Source: a bacterium
GTDB lineage: Bacteria > Zhuqueibacterota > QNDG01 > JAGLOF01
Direction of reading: 5' to 3'
Assembly (NCBI GenBank): GCA_023139105.1
Contig: JAGLOF010000054.1
Coordinates: 1 to 64,000, forward strand
Length of the DNA: 64,000 bases
This document shows, piece by piece, positions 48,560-56,919 of this stretch. A program made the position numbers and the translations under genes. Numbering within the stretch: position 1 is the first letter of the stretch; each line of letters opens with the position of its first letter. The notes under the pieces are model-generated. The model was not told where the DNA came from and searched no databases. It was given only the letters and a program-made list of their open reading frames with translations.

Positions 48560-49129
48560 ATGCGTAAAGTAGTTCTTATACTGTTGGCCGTTTGCTTAAT
48601 GGCAGGTATGGCCACTGCACAGACTGAAATTGGTTTTAACGGTATCGGTGGATATCTTGGTTACGCCATTCCCGAAGGTGATGTAAGCAATACATTGGCC
48701 TTTGGCGCACGTGCTGATCTTGGGACAATTATCAATCCTAACATTCGTTTTGCAGCAGATCTTATGTACTGGTCAACAGGTGAAGATCTGGGAGCTTTTG
48801 AATGGAGCTGGTCACAGTTCTATATTACAGCGCTGGCTCTTTATGATTTCGGTGATGCATCTGCTTCTATAATCCCTTATGCCGGTGGAGGCCTGGGATT
48901 TGTTTTTAGTAGCTGGGATACCAAATGGACAGGTAGTGATACTATGTTCAAACCAGGTGTACAAGCAGGTACGAGTACTTACAGTGATAATGGTTTAGCT
49001 ATTCATCTTCTTGGTGGTGTTAGAAAAGCATTTGGCGACAACCTGATGGGTTTTGCTGAAGCCAGTTATATTTTGGGTGGTTTTGATACATTGGTTATTC
49101 GTGCAGGTGCAGTATATAGCATGAAATAA
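48560..49129 (+). CDS. Small outer-membrane beta-barrel protein
   Basis: A 189-residue protein with a signal peptide (about 1-20, MAGMATAQ). Amphipathic strands follow (GGYLGYAI, FGARADLGTII, FYITALALYDFG, IIPYAGGGLGFVFSSW) and the end VIRAGAVYSMK. ATG 48560 follows AAAGGAG; the upstream in-frame ATG at 48524 has no site and would spoil the signal peptide. A strong terminator follows. It is probably an 8-stranded porin-like barrel of unknown role. Confidence 0.75.
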   Translation: MRKVVLILLAVCLMAGMATAQTEIGFNGIGGYLGYAIPEGDVSNTLAFGARADLGTIINPNIRFAADLMYWSTGEDLGAFEWSWSQFYITALALYDFGDASASIIPYAGGGLGFVFSSWDTKWTGSDTMFKPGVQAGTSTYSDNGLAIHLLGGVRKAFGDNLMGFAEASYILGGFDTLVIRAGAVYSMK

Positions 49130-49151
49130 TTTAGTTTTAGTCTTTATTTTG

Positions 49152-49190
49152 AAACCCTGGCCAGAATGGCCAGGGTTTTTCTTTTTTTAC
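49152..49190 (+). terminator. Rho-independent terminator after the outer-membrane protein gene
   Basis: AAACCCTGGCCA and TGGCCAGGGTTT form a 12-bp GC-rich stem with a 3-base loop, followed by T-rich sequence. It closes the transcript 22 bases after the stop. Confidence 0.9.
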
Positions 49191-49288
49191 TTGCGTTAAA
49201 AAAGACCAACCACTATATTTTAGGTTGGAACTAATTTTTGACAAATTGAGTTGTTATCCTATTATTATTATCTTTAAACAGGATTCAT

Positions 49289-50098
49289 ATGAGCATTGTT
49301 CAGGCATTATTGCTTTCTCTTATTCAATCTGCAACAGAATTTCTCCCGGTAAGTTCTTCAGGTCATCTTTTATTTGTAAAAGGTGTATTCGGATTAATGG
49401 ACATCCCCTTGATTTTTGATGTCATTGTACATCTTGGCAGTTTGATCGCCATTATAGTGTTTTATAGAAGACGGTTGAAAAAAACCATTGCCGGGGCCTG
49501 GCAGGGGTTGATTCAAAAGCAGTTTAATCATCCTGAACTTCGCTGGACCATATATCTGCTAATAGCAACTTTTGTTACATTTATTATATATCTGTTATTC
49601 GGAGATCAAATTGAATCAAGGTTTGCATGCCCTGAAACCCTGTCAATAACATATATAATAACTACTATTGTCCTTGCATTAACATATTTTGCAAGAAAAA
49701 AATCCATTCTTAAATTAACTGAGCTGCATTGGCGTTGGGCCATATATATAGGATTGTTTCAAGCAATGGCAATGCTTCCCGGAGTTTCACGTTCTGGTTT
49801 AACAATTGCTCCACTTATCTTAATGGGATTAGCCAGAAAAGAAGCCGGTTATTTTGCCTTTGGTTTAGCCATTCCGGCAATTTTAGGTGCATGTGCCTAT
49901 GAGCTTACTGATAGTGTACAACTAGTGTTTGTCACCACTTACCCGGTAATGACAATCATGTCGCTTATTATATCGGCAATTGCAAGTTTTATGTTTCTTC
50001 GATTATTAAATTGGGTGCTTGCCAGAAATACTTTCTGGGTTTTTTCCATTTATACAGGTATATTAACCGTAGTTTGCTGGATTATTTTTGGTATTTAA
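49289..50098 (+). CDS. uppP: Undecaprenyl-diphosphatase (UppP/BacA)
   Basis: A 269-residue membrane protein with about eight helices. Signature motifs are QSATEFLPVSSSGHLLF near the N-terminus and LPGVSRSGLTIAPL near residue 165, including the catalytic Glu, Ser and Arg. It recycles the undecaprenyl carrier and can give bacitracin resistance. It is followed 11 bases later by holA. Confidence 0.94.
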   Translation: MSIVQALLLSLIQSATEFLPVSSSGHLLFVKGVFGLMDIPLIFDVIVHLGSLIAIIVFYRRRLKKTIAGAWQGLIQKQFNHPELRWTIYLLIATFVTFIIYLLFGDQIESRFACPETLSITYIITTIVLALTYFARKKSILKLTELHWRWAIYIGLFQAMAMLPGVSRSGLTIAPLILMGLARKEAGYFAFGLAIPAILGACAYELTDSVQLVFVTTYPVMTIMSLIISAIASFMFLRLLNWVLARNTFWVFSIYTGILTVVCWIIFGI

Positions 50099-50109
50099 TT
50101 AAGGATGTT

Positions 50110-51135
50110 ATGAAAGCTGGTGAATTATTACGTGAATTGGAAAATGGCAAGATTGCTCCTGTCTATCTACTTTATGGTGAAGAACCCTATTATATTGATC
50201 AAATAGTAAAGAGAATTCAAAAGTTTGTTGTTGACACGGCAACTGCCGATTTTAATTTTGATTATTTCTACGGTGAAGAGGCAGATGGTGATCTTGTTGT
50301 TCAGGCTGCTTCCAGTTTTCCCATGATGGCCGACCGCAGGTTGGTAATAGTTAAACATGTTCAAAAACTATCAACAACAGGAAAGAAGAGTTTGCTTAAA
50401 TACATTGAGTCACCAATGGATACTACATGTCTTATTCTTACTGCACAGAAAATCGACAAGCGTCAGAAATTCTACAGTAATTTAATAAAAATGTGTAGTG
50501 TTATGGAATCCAAGTCACTTTATGATAATCAGGCAAGAGAGTGGTTGCTCAAACATCTTAAAGCGCGTGGGCTTCAAATATCAATGCAGGCTGTTCAGCT
50601 TCTTGTGCAAAAATCAGGCACTTCCATGTGGGCATTGCGAACTGAAGCGGATAAACTCATGGCCGCTGCCGGAGATAATAAACAGATGTCAGACGGTGAA
50701 GTTGCAGAACTTGCCGGGTATTCACGTTCATATACAATATGGGAGTTGACAGACTGTGTGGGAAAAAAAGATTTGTCCGGTGCAACAGATATCCTTAATC
50801 ATATGATGGCTGAGGGGCAATCCGGAATAGGTCTTTTGATGAATCTTTATCGTAGATTTTCTCTCCTGCTCCGTATTAGATCTATGATGGATAAGGGGCA
50901 TAGCGACAGTACAATCATGACACAATTAAAGTTGAACTACTATTTTGGTAAATTATATTTTGAACAGACACGAAAATACTCAAGCAATGAACTTTTACAG
51001 GGACTGGATAAGTTAGCCGTAGCAGATGTATATCTTAAAACCGGGCGAATGAATGATAAAATTGCCCTTCCCCTGTTAATACATGAGTTGATTCGTGGCG
51101 GCAACAGACGACAAAGGGAAAACATATTTTGTTAA
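50110..51135 (+). CDS. holA: DNA polymerase III subunit delta
   Basis: A 341-residue clamp-loader subunit. It has the N-terminal VYLLYGEEPYYIDQIVKRI, the MMADRRLVIVKHVQKL block, and the C-terminal helical YLKTGRMNDKIALPLLIHELI. ATG 50110 with AAGGA upstream is the start; the longer frame from 50011 overlaps uppP and has no matching family sequence. Confidence 0.92.
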   Translation: MKAGELLRELENGKIAPVYLLYGEEPYYIDQIVKRIQKFVVDTATADFNFDYFYGEEADGDLVVQAASSFPMMADRRLVIVKHVQKLSTTGKKSLLKYIESPMDTTCLILTAQKIDKRQKFYSNLIKMCSVMESKSLYDNQAREWLLKHLKARGLQISMQAVQLLVQKSGTSMWALRTEADKLMAAAGDNKQMSDGEVAELAGYSRSYTIWELTDCVGKKDLSGATDILNHMMAEGQSGIGLLMNLYRRFSLLLRIRSMMDKGHSDSTIMTQLKLNYYFGKLYFEQTRKYSSNELLQGLDKLAVADVYLKTGRMNDKIALPLLIHELIRGGNRRQRENIFC

Positions 51136-51177
51136 TTAAGATTAATTATCAAATTTCGGAACTTTTTGAGGCCAATC

Positions 51178-51789
51178 TTGTTAGATAAAACGAATAGAGT
51201 TTCTACTGGAGGATCAAGGGGTAAAACACCACCGGATGAAGAACTCATTGCCCGTTTTCAGAACGGCGATGTCTATGCCTTTGAACTTATTGTTCATCGT
51301 TATAAAGATCCGTTGGTAAATTTTATCTATAATTTTCTGGGAAGCAGAATAGATTCGGAGGATGTGGTACAAGAGACATTTCTGCGTGTTTTTAAAAATA
51401 AACACCTCTACAGAGATGTCGCCAAGTTCTCTACATGGATATATACAATTGCAGGCAATCTGGCAAAAACAGAATTGCGGCGCAGGAAGAGACGGCGTGT
51501 CTTTTCAATAAGTCAAATGGGATATGATGACAAAGATTATGATATTCCAGATACAATATTTACACCGGACAAGATTGTTGAAAATCAGATAAAAGGTGGA
51601 ACAATAAGAAAAGAGATTGATGCACTTCCGGCTAAATTTAAAGAAGTTGTTGTCTTAAGAGATGTTCATGAATTTAGTTATGAAGAGATTAGCACTATTT
51701 TAAATATACCCATTGGAACGGTGAAGTCCAGAGTTAACCGGGGAAGACTCAGACTTCAGAAGCGGTTAAAACATCTGTTAGCGAAGTGA
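51178..51789 (+). CDS. ECF-type RNA polymerase sigma factor (RpoE-like)
   Basis: A roughly 203-residue sigma factor. Region 2 has DSEDVVQETFLRVFKN and FSTWIYTIAGNLAKTELRRR, and region 4 has PAKFKEVVVLRDVHEFSYEEIS with GTVKSRVNRGRLRLQKRL. The start is a TTG; 51178 is favoured because GAGG lies six bases upstream, 51166 being the alternative. It forms an operon with an anti-sigma factor and an HtrA-like protein, a pattern typical of envelope-stress control. Confidence 0.88.
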   Translation: MLDKTNRVSTGGSRGKTPPDEELIARFQNGDVYAFELIVHRYKDPLVNFIYNFLGSRIDSEDVVQETFLRVFKNKHLYRDVAKFSTWIYTIAGNLAKTELRRRKRRRVFSISQMGYDDKDYDIPDTIFTPDKIVENQIKGGTIRKEIDALPAKFKEVVVLRDVHEFSYEEISTILNIPIGTVKSRVNRGRLRLQKRLKHLLAK

Positions 51790-51802
51790 TTTGGAGGAGG
51801 GC

Positions 51803-52384
51803 ATGAGTCCCTGTAAAAATTTTAGTAGAGATCTTCAAGACTATATAGATAATGAAATAAGCAGATCACAACGTCTTGAAATCGAAAAGCATCTTCATCA
51901 ATGTGCTGATTGTAGTGAACATATTGAAGAGCTGAATATGCTTAGGCATCAGCTTAAATCCCTGCCAACAATCAAGGCTACGGAATCATTTCATTTGCTT
52001 CTTCGAGAACGAATCAGACGTGAAATGGCTGCACAACAAAAAAGAACGGCTTTTTCATATGTATTGAGTCATCGTATTGTACCTGTGGCAGCAGTATGTC
52101 TTGTACTGGTGACAGGAAGTTTATATATTTTTAAAGATCAAATAGGTTTCTTTCAACAAGCCGGGCCGGAACAGGTTACAATTTCTCGGAATTCTGATGC
52201 GCCAAGCTTGATGTTACCGCCTCAAAGTGGAAGTATTCGTTATGTAATTGATGAGTACAACGATACTGTTAAACTTGACAGAACTGACACTCCGAGAAGA
52301 CCGGGACGCACGATAATTGATTCAATTCAACATAGACCTGGTTTGGTACGATCCAGTAGGCATGCAGCCCAGGTGAGTTTTTAG
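51803..52384 (+). CDS. Anti-sigma factor with zinc-binding motif and one membrane helix
   Basis: A 193-residue protein. It has the zf-HC2 motif H-x3-C-x2-C in KHLHQCADC, a transmembrane helix at about residues 91-108 (IVPVAAVCLVLVTGSLYIF) and a periplasmic C-terminus rich in Arg and Pro. ATG 51803 follows GGAGGAGG. It begins 13 bases after the sigma gene and ends one base before the peptidase gene. It would be released by proteolysis or signal binding. Confidence 0.87.
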   Translation: MSPCKNFSRDLQDYIDNEISRSQRLEIEKHLHQCADCSEHIEELNMLRHQLKSLPTIKATESFHLLLRERIRREMAAQQKRTAFSYVLSHRIVPVAAVCLVLVTGSLYIFKDQIGFFQQAGPEQVTISRNSDAPSLMLPPQSGSIRYVIDEYNDTVKLDRTDTPRRPGRTIIDSIQHRPGLVRSSRHAAQVSF

Positions 52385-52385
52385 T

Positions 52386-53354
52386 ATGTTGAATAATTTG
52401 TACTCCTCAGCACGTCGTTGGTCATGCTTTTTATTGGTTTTTGGAGTATCTATACTTTTTGCGCAAGAATCAATGCCATTTCAAATAAATTCTCAAATTT
52501 TAAATCAAGTCAGCCGATCTGTAATAAGTATTAAAAGTATTACATTGGGTAAGGGCAGACCGGAAATTCATATCGGTACAGGTTTTATTATCCATTCAGA
52601 CGGATATGCTGTAACCAGCCACAGTGTTGTTTTTTCTGCCGATGAATTACAAGTTACGCTTCATGATGCCAGTGTTGTACGGGCAGTCTTGATCTATGAG
52701 AACGTTGAAACAGGTATTGCCATATTAAAACTTAAAGGCACGACATTTACGCCTGTTGAACTTCAGAATCAAAGAGAGCTAAAATATCCTGCATGTCTCA
52801 CAATATTAGGTAATTCTTTAGGCTTTTTTCCATCTGTTACAATGGCCATGTTAGAAAGGAAAAGTGATGATGGACTTTTGCATCTTGGTGCCCTAATTCC
52901 GCCTGGAAACAGTGGCAGCCCCGTCTTTAATGGAAAAGGTAATCTTGTGGGGATGCTAATGGGAAGAACCAGCTTTAAGATTCACCAGTCTGAGAATATG
53001 CCTGTTGGATTAGCACTTCCCGCATATAAGATTGCTATGGAGATTAATTCTCTTATTGATCATTTTATTAAACACCCCGGTTGGGTTGGACTATCAGTAG
53101 ATGATTTATCTTCTCAACATGGCGTAGTAGTGACAAATGTTTCAAAAGACGGACCGGCCGAAAGAGCGGGTGTTAGTGTTGGTGATACAATAGTTGCATT
53201 TCAAGGGATTGCCTTTAAACATGCATTGGACTTGGAATTATGTGTTACTTCTGTCAAACCTGATACTGAAATAACATTCACTATCATGAAAAATGGCAAT
53301 AGAATGAATTATTTGGTGATTGTACAAAAAAGGAATTGGTTTTTATCTCCCTGA
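52386..53354 (+). CDS. HtrA-like trypsin/PDZ protein with an altered catalytic triad
   Basis: A 322-residue exported protein. It has a signal peptide (about 8-26), an S1C trypsin-like domain (about 40-220) and a PDZ domain (about 230-320, VTNVSKDGPAERAGVSVGDTIVAFQG). The His is kept in YAVTSHSVV (His79) and the Ser in PPGNSGSPVF (Ser176). The triad Asp, expected in T-D-L-A, reads T-G-I-A (Gly110). Activity may be lost or weak, leaving a sensor role. It is the third gene of the ECF sigma operon, and a terminator follows. Confidence 0.82.
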   Translation: MLNNLYSSARRWSCFLLVFGVSILFAQESMPFQINSQILNQVSRSVISIKSITLGKGRPEIHIGTGFIIHSDGYAVTSHSVVFSADELQVTLHDASVVRAVLIYENVETGIAILKLKGTTFTPVELQNQRELKYPACLTILGNSLGFFPSVTMAMLERKSDDGLLHLGALIPPGNSGSPVFNGKGNLVGMLMGRTSFKIHQSENMPVGLALPAYKIAMEINSLIDHFIKHPGWVGLSVDDLSSQHGVVVTNVSKDGPAERAGVSVGDTIVAFQGIAFKHALDLELCVTSVKPDTEITFTIMKNGNRMNYLVIVQKRNWFLSP

Positions 53355-53377
53355 AACAGCCTTATTATTTTATTAGT

Positions 53378-53407
53378 CCCGAACTGCAATAAGGTTCGGG
53401 TTTTTTT
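53378..53407 (+). terminator. Rho-independent terminator of the sigma/anti-sigma/HtrA-like operon
   Basis: CCCGAAC and GTTCGGG form a 7-bp stem with a 9-base loop, followed by seven T. It lies 23 bases after the peptidase stop. Confidence 0.85.
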
Positions 53408-53473
53408 ATTGACTTCGTTGTGGTTTTCAATTATATTTACCTGTTCTATAGATAATCGGATACTGGAGGGCCT

Positions 53474-54739
53474 TTGCCCAGAGATCATGCTAAAACTAGT
53501 TTATTAATACTGTTTATCGCATTAATGATAATTATGGGATGTGGTTTCTTTTTGCCCTTTTCTCAATGGGGATGGCTTGGTGGTCTGTTTAAGGGCTTAT
53601 TATTCATACTCAGTGGTCTGGGTCTTTATTGGTTTCATTTTGGCGAAGGCGATCTGACCAGATACCTGCCTACTGAAGAAGATGAAGAATATGATGATAT
53701 TGATGATTATAGTATCGCTAAAGCAGAACCAGGATCAGAAAAGTCCTGGAAAGGATTCGGACCTGCTTTCTCTTTGTTCCAGGAACGAATATTATCATTG
53801 ACTCAACAGTCACTTGTTGCATCGCGGATTGGGTTTTATTTAATACAGAATGGCAAGTTAATTTTTCAACTTGGTGTTTCTGATAATAAATTATTTACAC
53901 AAAATTTTGTTGTACCTGAAGGAGATCTTGTCTCTCAAATTATATCTTCCAATGATTCTATAATCAAACCTCTGTTGACTGAGGCAGATAAACTATCAGG
54001 ATATGATGATATTGAACCACATTCACTTATTGGGGTTCCTGTTACAATTGATGATGAGTGTAAAGGAGTCCTGGTAGCTGTAAGTGAGACCCATGGGCAC
54101 TTTGGTGACGGAGATATTGAAATACTTTCCAGATTTGCTCAATTAGCAGCTCAAGTAATGACAATTTGTCATAGGGGCTTGCATTGGGAGATGGATCAGG
54201 AAGTATATGAAGTTCATCTTCATTTTGAGAAAGAGCTGGAAAGCTGCTCTGATGAGGAATCTACATGTACAAGTTTTCTTTATCATGTCAAACAATTGTT
54301 TCCACTTGATAGATTTACCTTCAGTAAAAATGTAAATGGTGAAGGTGAAATTTGTTATGTCTATGGACAGATAGATCAAATTGATCAAGGGATACGCTTT
54401 CCCTTGGATGGTGGCTTGAACGGTTGGTTAATAAAAAGAAATGCACCATTAATAATTCAGGACATTGAAGATGGACGATATATCAGACCCAGGTATTTTG
54501 CTGATGAAGATTCCAAGCATGGCATGCATTCGTTTTTGGGGATACCGTTAAAGAGCGGCCAGGATCAAGCCTGGGGATGTATCAGTCTGGAGAGCAAACG
54601 ACCAAATGAATACGGAGCAAAGGCTAAAGAAGTTCTGGAGATCCTTGCCATTCCATTTCAATTGGCATATGAAAGATTACATCTACCAAATTCAGATAAC
54701 GGATTTGATAAAATTATAAAACAGAATAAAGAATCATAG
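53474..54739 (+). CDS. Membrane-anchored double-GAF protein
   Basis: A 421-residue protein. Two N-terminal hydrophobic helices (about 8-30 and 38-58) are followed by an acidic linker (TEEDEEYDDIDDYS) and two GAF domains at about 90-230 and 240-405 (SLIGVPVTIDDECKGVLVAV; GIRFPLDGGLNGWLIKR, LGIPLKSGQDQAWGCISLES). No kinase, cyclase or HTH output is present, so it may be a sensor partner for other proteins. The start is TTG after GGAGGG. It is followed by a small zinc-ribbon gene 18 bases on. Confidence 0.75.
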   Translation: MPRDHAKTSLLILFIALMIIMGCGFFLPFSQWGWLGGLFKGLLFILSGLGLYWFHFGEGDLTRYLPTEEDEEYDDIDDYSIAKAEPGSEKSWKGFGPAFSLFQERILSLTQQSLVASRIGFYLIQNGKLIFQLGVSDNKLFTQNFVVPEGDLVSQIISSNDSIIKPLLTEADKLSGYDDIEPHSLIGVPVTIDDECKGVLVAVSETHGHFGDGDIEILSRFAQLAAQVMTICHRGLHWEMDQEVYEVHLHFEKELESCSDEESTCTSFLYHVKQLFPLDRFTFSKNVNGEGEICYVYGQIDQIDQGIRFPLDGGLNGWLIKRNAPLIIQDIEDGRYIRPRYFADEDSKHGMHSFLGIPLKSGQDQAWGCISLESKRPNEYGAKAKEVLEILAIPFQLAYERLHLPNSDNGFDKIIKQNKES

Positions 54740-54757
54740 CTTTACTGGAGGAAACCC

Positions 54758-54955
54758 ATGGCTAAAGATCAATCATTTGCAAATAAATTTGCAAGAGGAA
54801 CAGCCGACTTTACCAAAGTATGTGGTAGTTGCGGCGAGACAGTTCAGGCTATCAAACTGATTACGTCTGATAAATCTGAGAAAACAGGCGCGTGGCGCTT
54901 TAATCAGAATTTTATCGGTCTTTGTAAGTGTAATGAGGGTGATATTACCGGTTAA
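54758..54955 (+). CDS. Small zinc-ribbon-like protein of unknown function
   Basis: A 65-residue protein with VCGSCGETVQ and GLCKC, giving a probable four-Cys metal site (CxxC...CxC). It has a basic N-terminus (MAKDQSFANKFARG). I do not know the family. GGAGG lies eight bases upstream of the ATG. It is followed by a terminator, so it ends the GAF-gene transcript. A small nucleic-acid- or ribosome-associated protein is one possibility. Confidence 0.6.
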   Translation: MAKDQSFANKFARGTADFTKVCGSCGETVQAIKLITSDKSEKTGAWRFNQNFIGLCKCNEGDITG

Positions 54956-54977
54956 TTTTGTCTGAAAAATTTTAATG

Positions 54978-55012
54978 AGAGGATAATGATTTTTCATTAT
55001 CCTCTTTTTTTT
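54978..55012 (+). terminator. Rho-independent terminator ahead of rdgB
   Basis: AGAGGATAATGA and TCATTATCCTCT form a 12-bp stem with a 4-base T loop, and the T tract continues to 55012. It ends the GAF/zinc-ribbon transcript just 16 bases before the rdgB start, so rdgB either has a promoter upstream of it or relies on read-through. Confidence 0.85.
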
Positions 55013-55027
55013 CCAGGAGATGATTTG

Positions 55028-55618
55028 ATGAAATTGCTACTTGCTACTCATAATAAGCACAAAGCAGAAGAAATAAGAAAAATTTGGCAGACATTGAAGA
55101 TAGAGTTAATTACCTTAACTGATGTTGGCATTTTAGAAGAAATTGTTGAGGACGGCGAAACTTTGGAAGAAAATGCCCTGATAAAGGCCAGATATGCTTT
55201 CGCCAAGACAGGTCTTTCTTCTGTTGCCGATGATACGGGATTGGAAGTTGAGGCATTGGATGGTGATCCTGGTGTATATTCTGCCAGATATGCAGGAGAG
55301 AATGTCTCATATAAAGATAATAACCTGAAATTACTCAGTGAGCTGGGTAACGTACCGCAATTACAGAGAAATGCAGTATTTAAAACTGTTGTTGCTCTTG
55401 TAGATGAAAAGGGAGAAATTGTTGTTGAAGGACAGTGTCATGGACAGATACTATCTGAGCTTTCCGGTACAGGTGGCTTTGGCTATGATCCACTGTTTTT
55501 TGTCCCTGAACTTGGAATGTCTTTTGCAGAGATGAATGCTGATCAGAAAAACCGGATAAGTCACCGGGGAAATGCATTCAGGAAGATGGAATTGAAAATA
55601 AATGCAAGATACTTTTAA
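55028..55618 (+). CDS. rdgB: XTP/dITP diphosphatase (RdgB/HAM1)
   Basis: A 196-residue enzyme that removes non-canonical purine nucleotides. It starts MKLLLATHNKHKAEEI. Signature blocks are SVADDTGLEVEALDGDPGVYSARYAG and TGGFGYDPLFFVPE, and the C-terminus has NRISHRGNAFRKM. ATG 55028 with AGGAG upstream is used; the longer frame runs through the terminator hairpin. Confidence 0.94.
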   Translation: MKLLLATHNKHKAEEIRKIWQTLKIELITLTDVGILEEIVEDGETLEENALIKARYAFAKTGLSSVADDTGLEVEALDGDPGVYSARYAGENVSYKDNNLKLLSELGNVPQLQRNAVFKTVVALVDEKGEIVVEGQCHGQILSELSGTGGFGYDPLFFVPELGMSFAEMNADQKNRISHRGNAFRKMELKINARYF

Positions 55619-55670
55619 AAAGTATTGACTTTTCGTTTATTTTTTCTATATTGTTGTTCCGATTAAAGTT

Positions 55671-55745
55671 CGGGGCGTAGCGCAGCCCGGTTAGCGCGCC
55701 TGCTTTGGGAGCAGGAGGTCGAGAGTTCGAATCTCTCCGCCCCGA
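55671..55745 (+). tRNA. tRNA-Pro (anticodon UGG)
   Basis: A full cloverleaf can be drawn. The acceptor stem is CGGGGCG/CGCCCCG with discriminator A; the anticodon stem CCTGC/GCAGG encloses TTTGGGA with anticodon TGG. The T arm is GAGAG-TTCGAAT-CTCTC. CCA is not encoded. A strong terminator follows. Confidence 0.95.
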
Positions 55746-55750
55746 CATAA

Positions 55751-55787
55751 AAAAACAGGAGGTTATAATGACCTCCTGTTTTTTTTT
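55751..55787 (+). terminator. Terminator after tRNA-Pro
   Basis: AAAAACAGGAGGT and ACCTCCTGTTTTT form a 13-bp stem with a 7-base loop and run into nine or so T. It lies six bases after the tRNA. The 277 bases that follow, up to the next gene, hold nothing I can name. Confidence 0.88.
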
Positions 55788-56064
55788 AACTAGACCACTA
55801 TATGATCTGTCCAATTCAGTATTTCAGGAAGCAGTTGTATGAACCTCTGTCATTAATTTTAATGCTATACCATCCGGGAACGGTTTTAATCTTCTGAAAA
55901 TGATTTATAGATAGTATTGTGACATTAATTTTTTTGCCGTCCTGCCTGGATATAATAAATCATAGATAATCCTTAATGTGTAGATAGATTTGCGTTGATA
56001 AGTATTGTCGATCCGTCTATATTTTAGTTACATTAAAGTTAGAGCTTTAATGAAGGAGTTTTAA

Positions 56065-56904
56065 ATGAAATATTTATCTCGTTTTATAATCTTGTTCTTA
56101 CTATCCTTATCCGGCATAACGGTAATGGCACAGTCTGAAACAGGTGTAAATATAATTAGTAATGATCTTTCTATCAGGCCTGTTTGTGAAGATTCATGGA
56201 TTATTGAACATCGCTTCCCATGGCCGTCAAATTCCCTGTTAGTAAAATTGGGTGATGTGGATTTTGTGCTGGTAGATACTCCGCAAGATCCCTCAGGCAG
56301 CCGGGATCTTCTCAAATGGATGAAAAAGACTTTTCGCAATTTCCGTTTGACAGTAATTAATACACATTTTCATACTGATAATCTTGGTGGAAATGAAGTG
56401 ATGATAGCTGCCGGTCATTCGGTAATGGGATCAGATATGATTGCGCCTCTTTTGAAAGAGCGCGGTGAGAGAATGCGGAAGAATATATTAGCTATTCTTA
56501 AGAACTGGAAACATGATGAAATTGATCGATTCATTGATTCATATAAATCCATGACCTTTGTGCCACCGACATTGGCCTTTCAGGTTAATAATATTGTGAG
56601 TATTTACATTGCCAATGAAAATTTTGAGATATTTTATCCCGGACCCGGGCATTCTCCTGATAATGTTACTGTTTATTTCAGGAAGAAGAGATTGCTTTTT
56701 GGAGGTTGTCTGATAAAATCTCTTGAAAGTAACAATCTTGGTAATCTCGTAGATGCAAACACAGAGCAGTGGTCTGAATCAATTGATAATGTTCAACATC
56801 GATATCCGATAGCAAAAATAATAATACCCGGACATGGGAAGCCAGACAATCAGTTGCTGTTTGAACATACTAAATCTTTACTTGTGAATTTTCATAAAAG
56901 ATAA
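56065..56904 (+). CDS. Subclass B1 metallo-beta-lactamase homologue
   Basis: A 279-residue exported MBL-fold hydrolase with a signal peptide (about 1-22, VMAQ). All B1 zinc ligands are present: His101, His103 and Asp105 in NTHFHTDNLGG, His196 in GPGHSPDN, Cys215 in FGGCLIK, and His257 in PGHGKP. The B1 Lys (Lys218) and the LGN loop Asn are also kept, followed by the typical WSESIDNVQHRYP helix. This points to a true B1-type enzyme rather than a generic glyoxalase-II-like hydrolase. It would sit in the periplasm. Whether it cleaves beta-lactams cannot be judged. There are 15 bases to the next gene. Confidence 0.85.
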   Translation: MKYLSRFIILFLLSLSGITVMAQSETGVNIISNDLSIRPVCEDSWIIEHRFPWPSNSLLVKLGDVDFVLVDTPQDPSGSRDLLKWMKKTFRNFRLTVINTHFHTDNLGGNEVMIAAGHSVMGSDMIAPLLKERGERMRKNILAILKNWKHDEIDRFIDSYKSMTFVPPTLAFQVNNIVSIYIANENFEIFYPGPGHSPDNVTVYFRKKRLLFGGCLIKSLESNNLGNLVDANTEQWSESIDNVQHRYPIAKIIIPGHGKPDNQLLFEHTKSLLVNFHKR

Positions 56905-56919
56905 GGATAATAAATATAA

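Noticed and set aside
55578-55814. Minus-strand frame containing RDSNSRPPAPKAGALTGLRYAP
   Set aside because: It is the reverse reading of tRNA-Pro and its terminator, a well-known spurious protein pattern.
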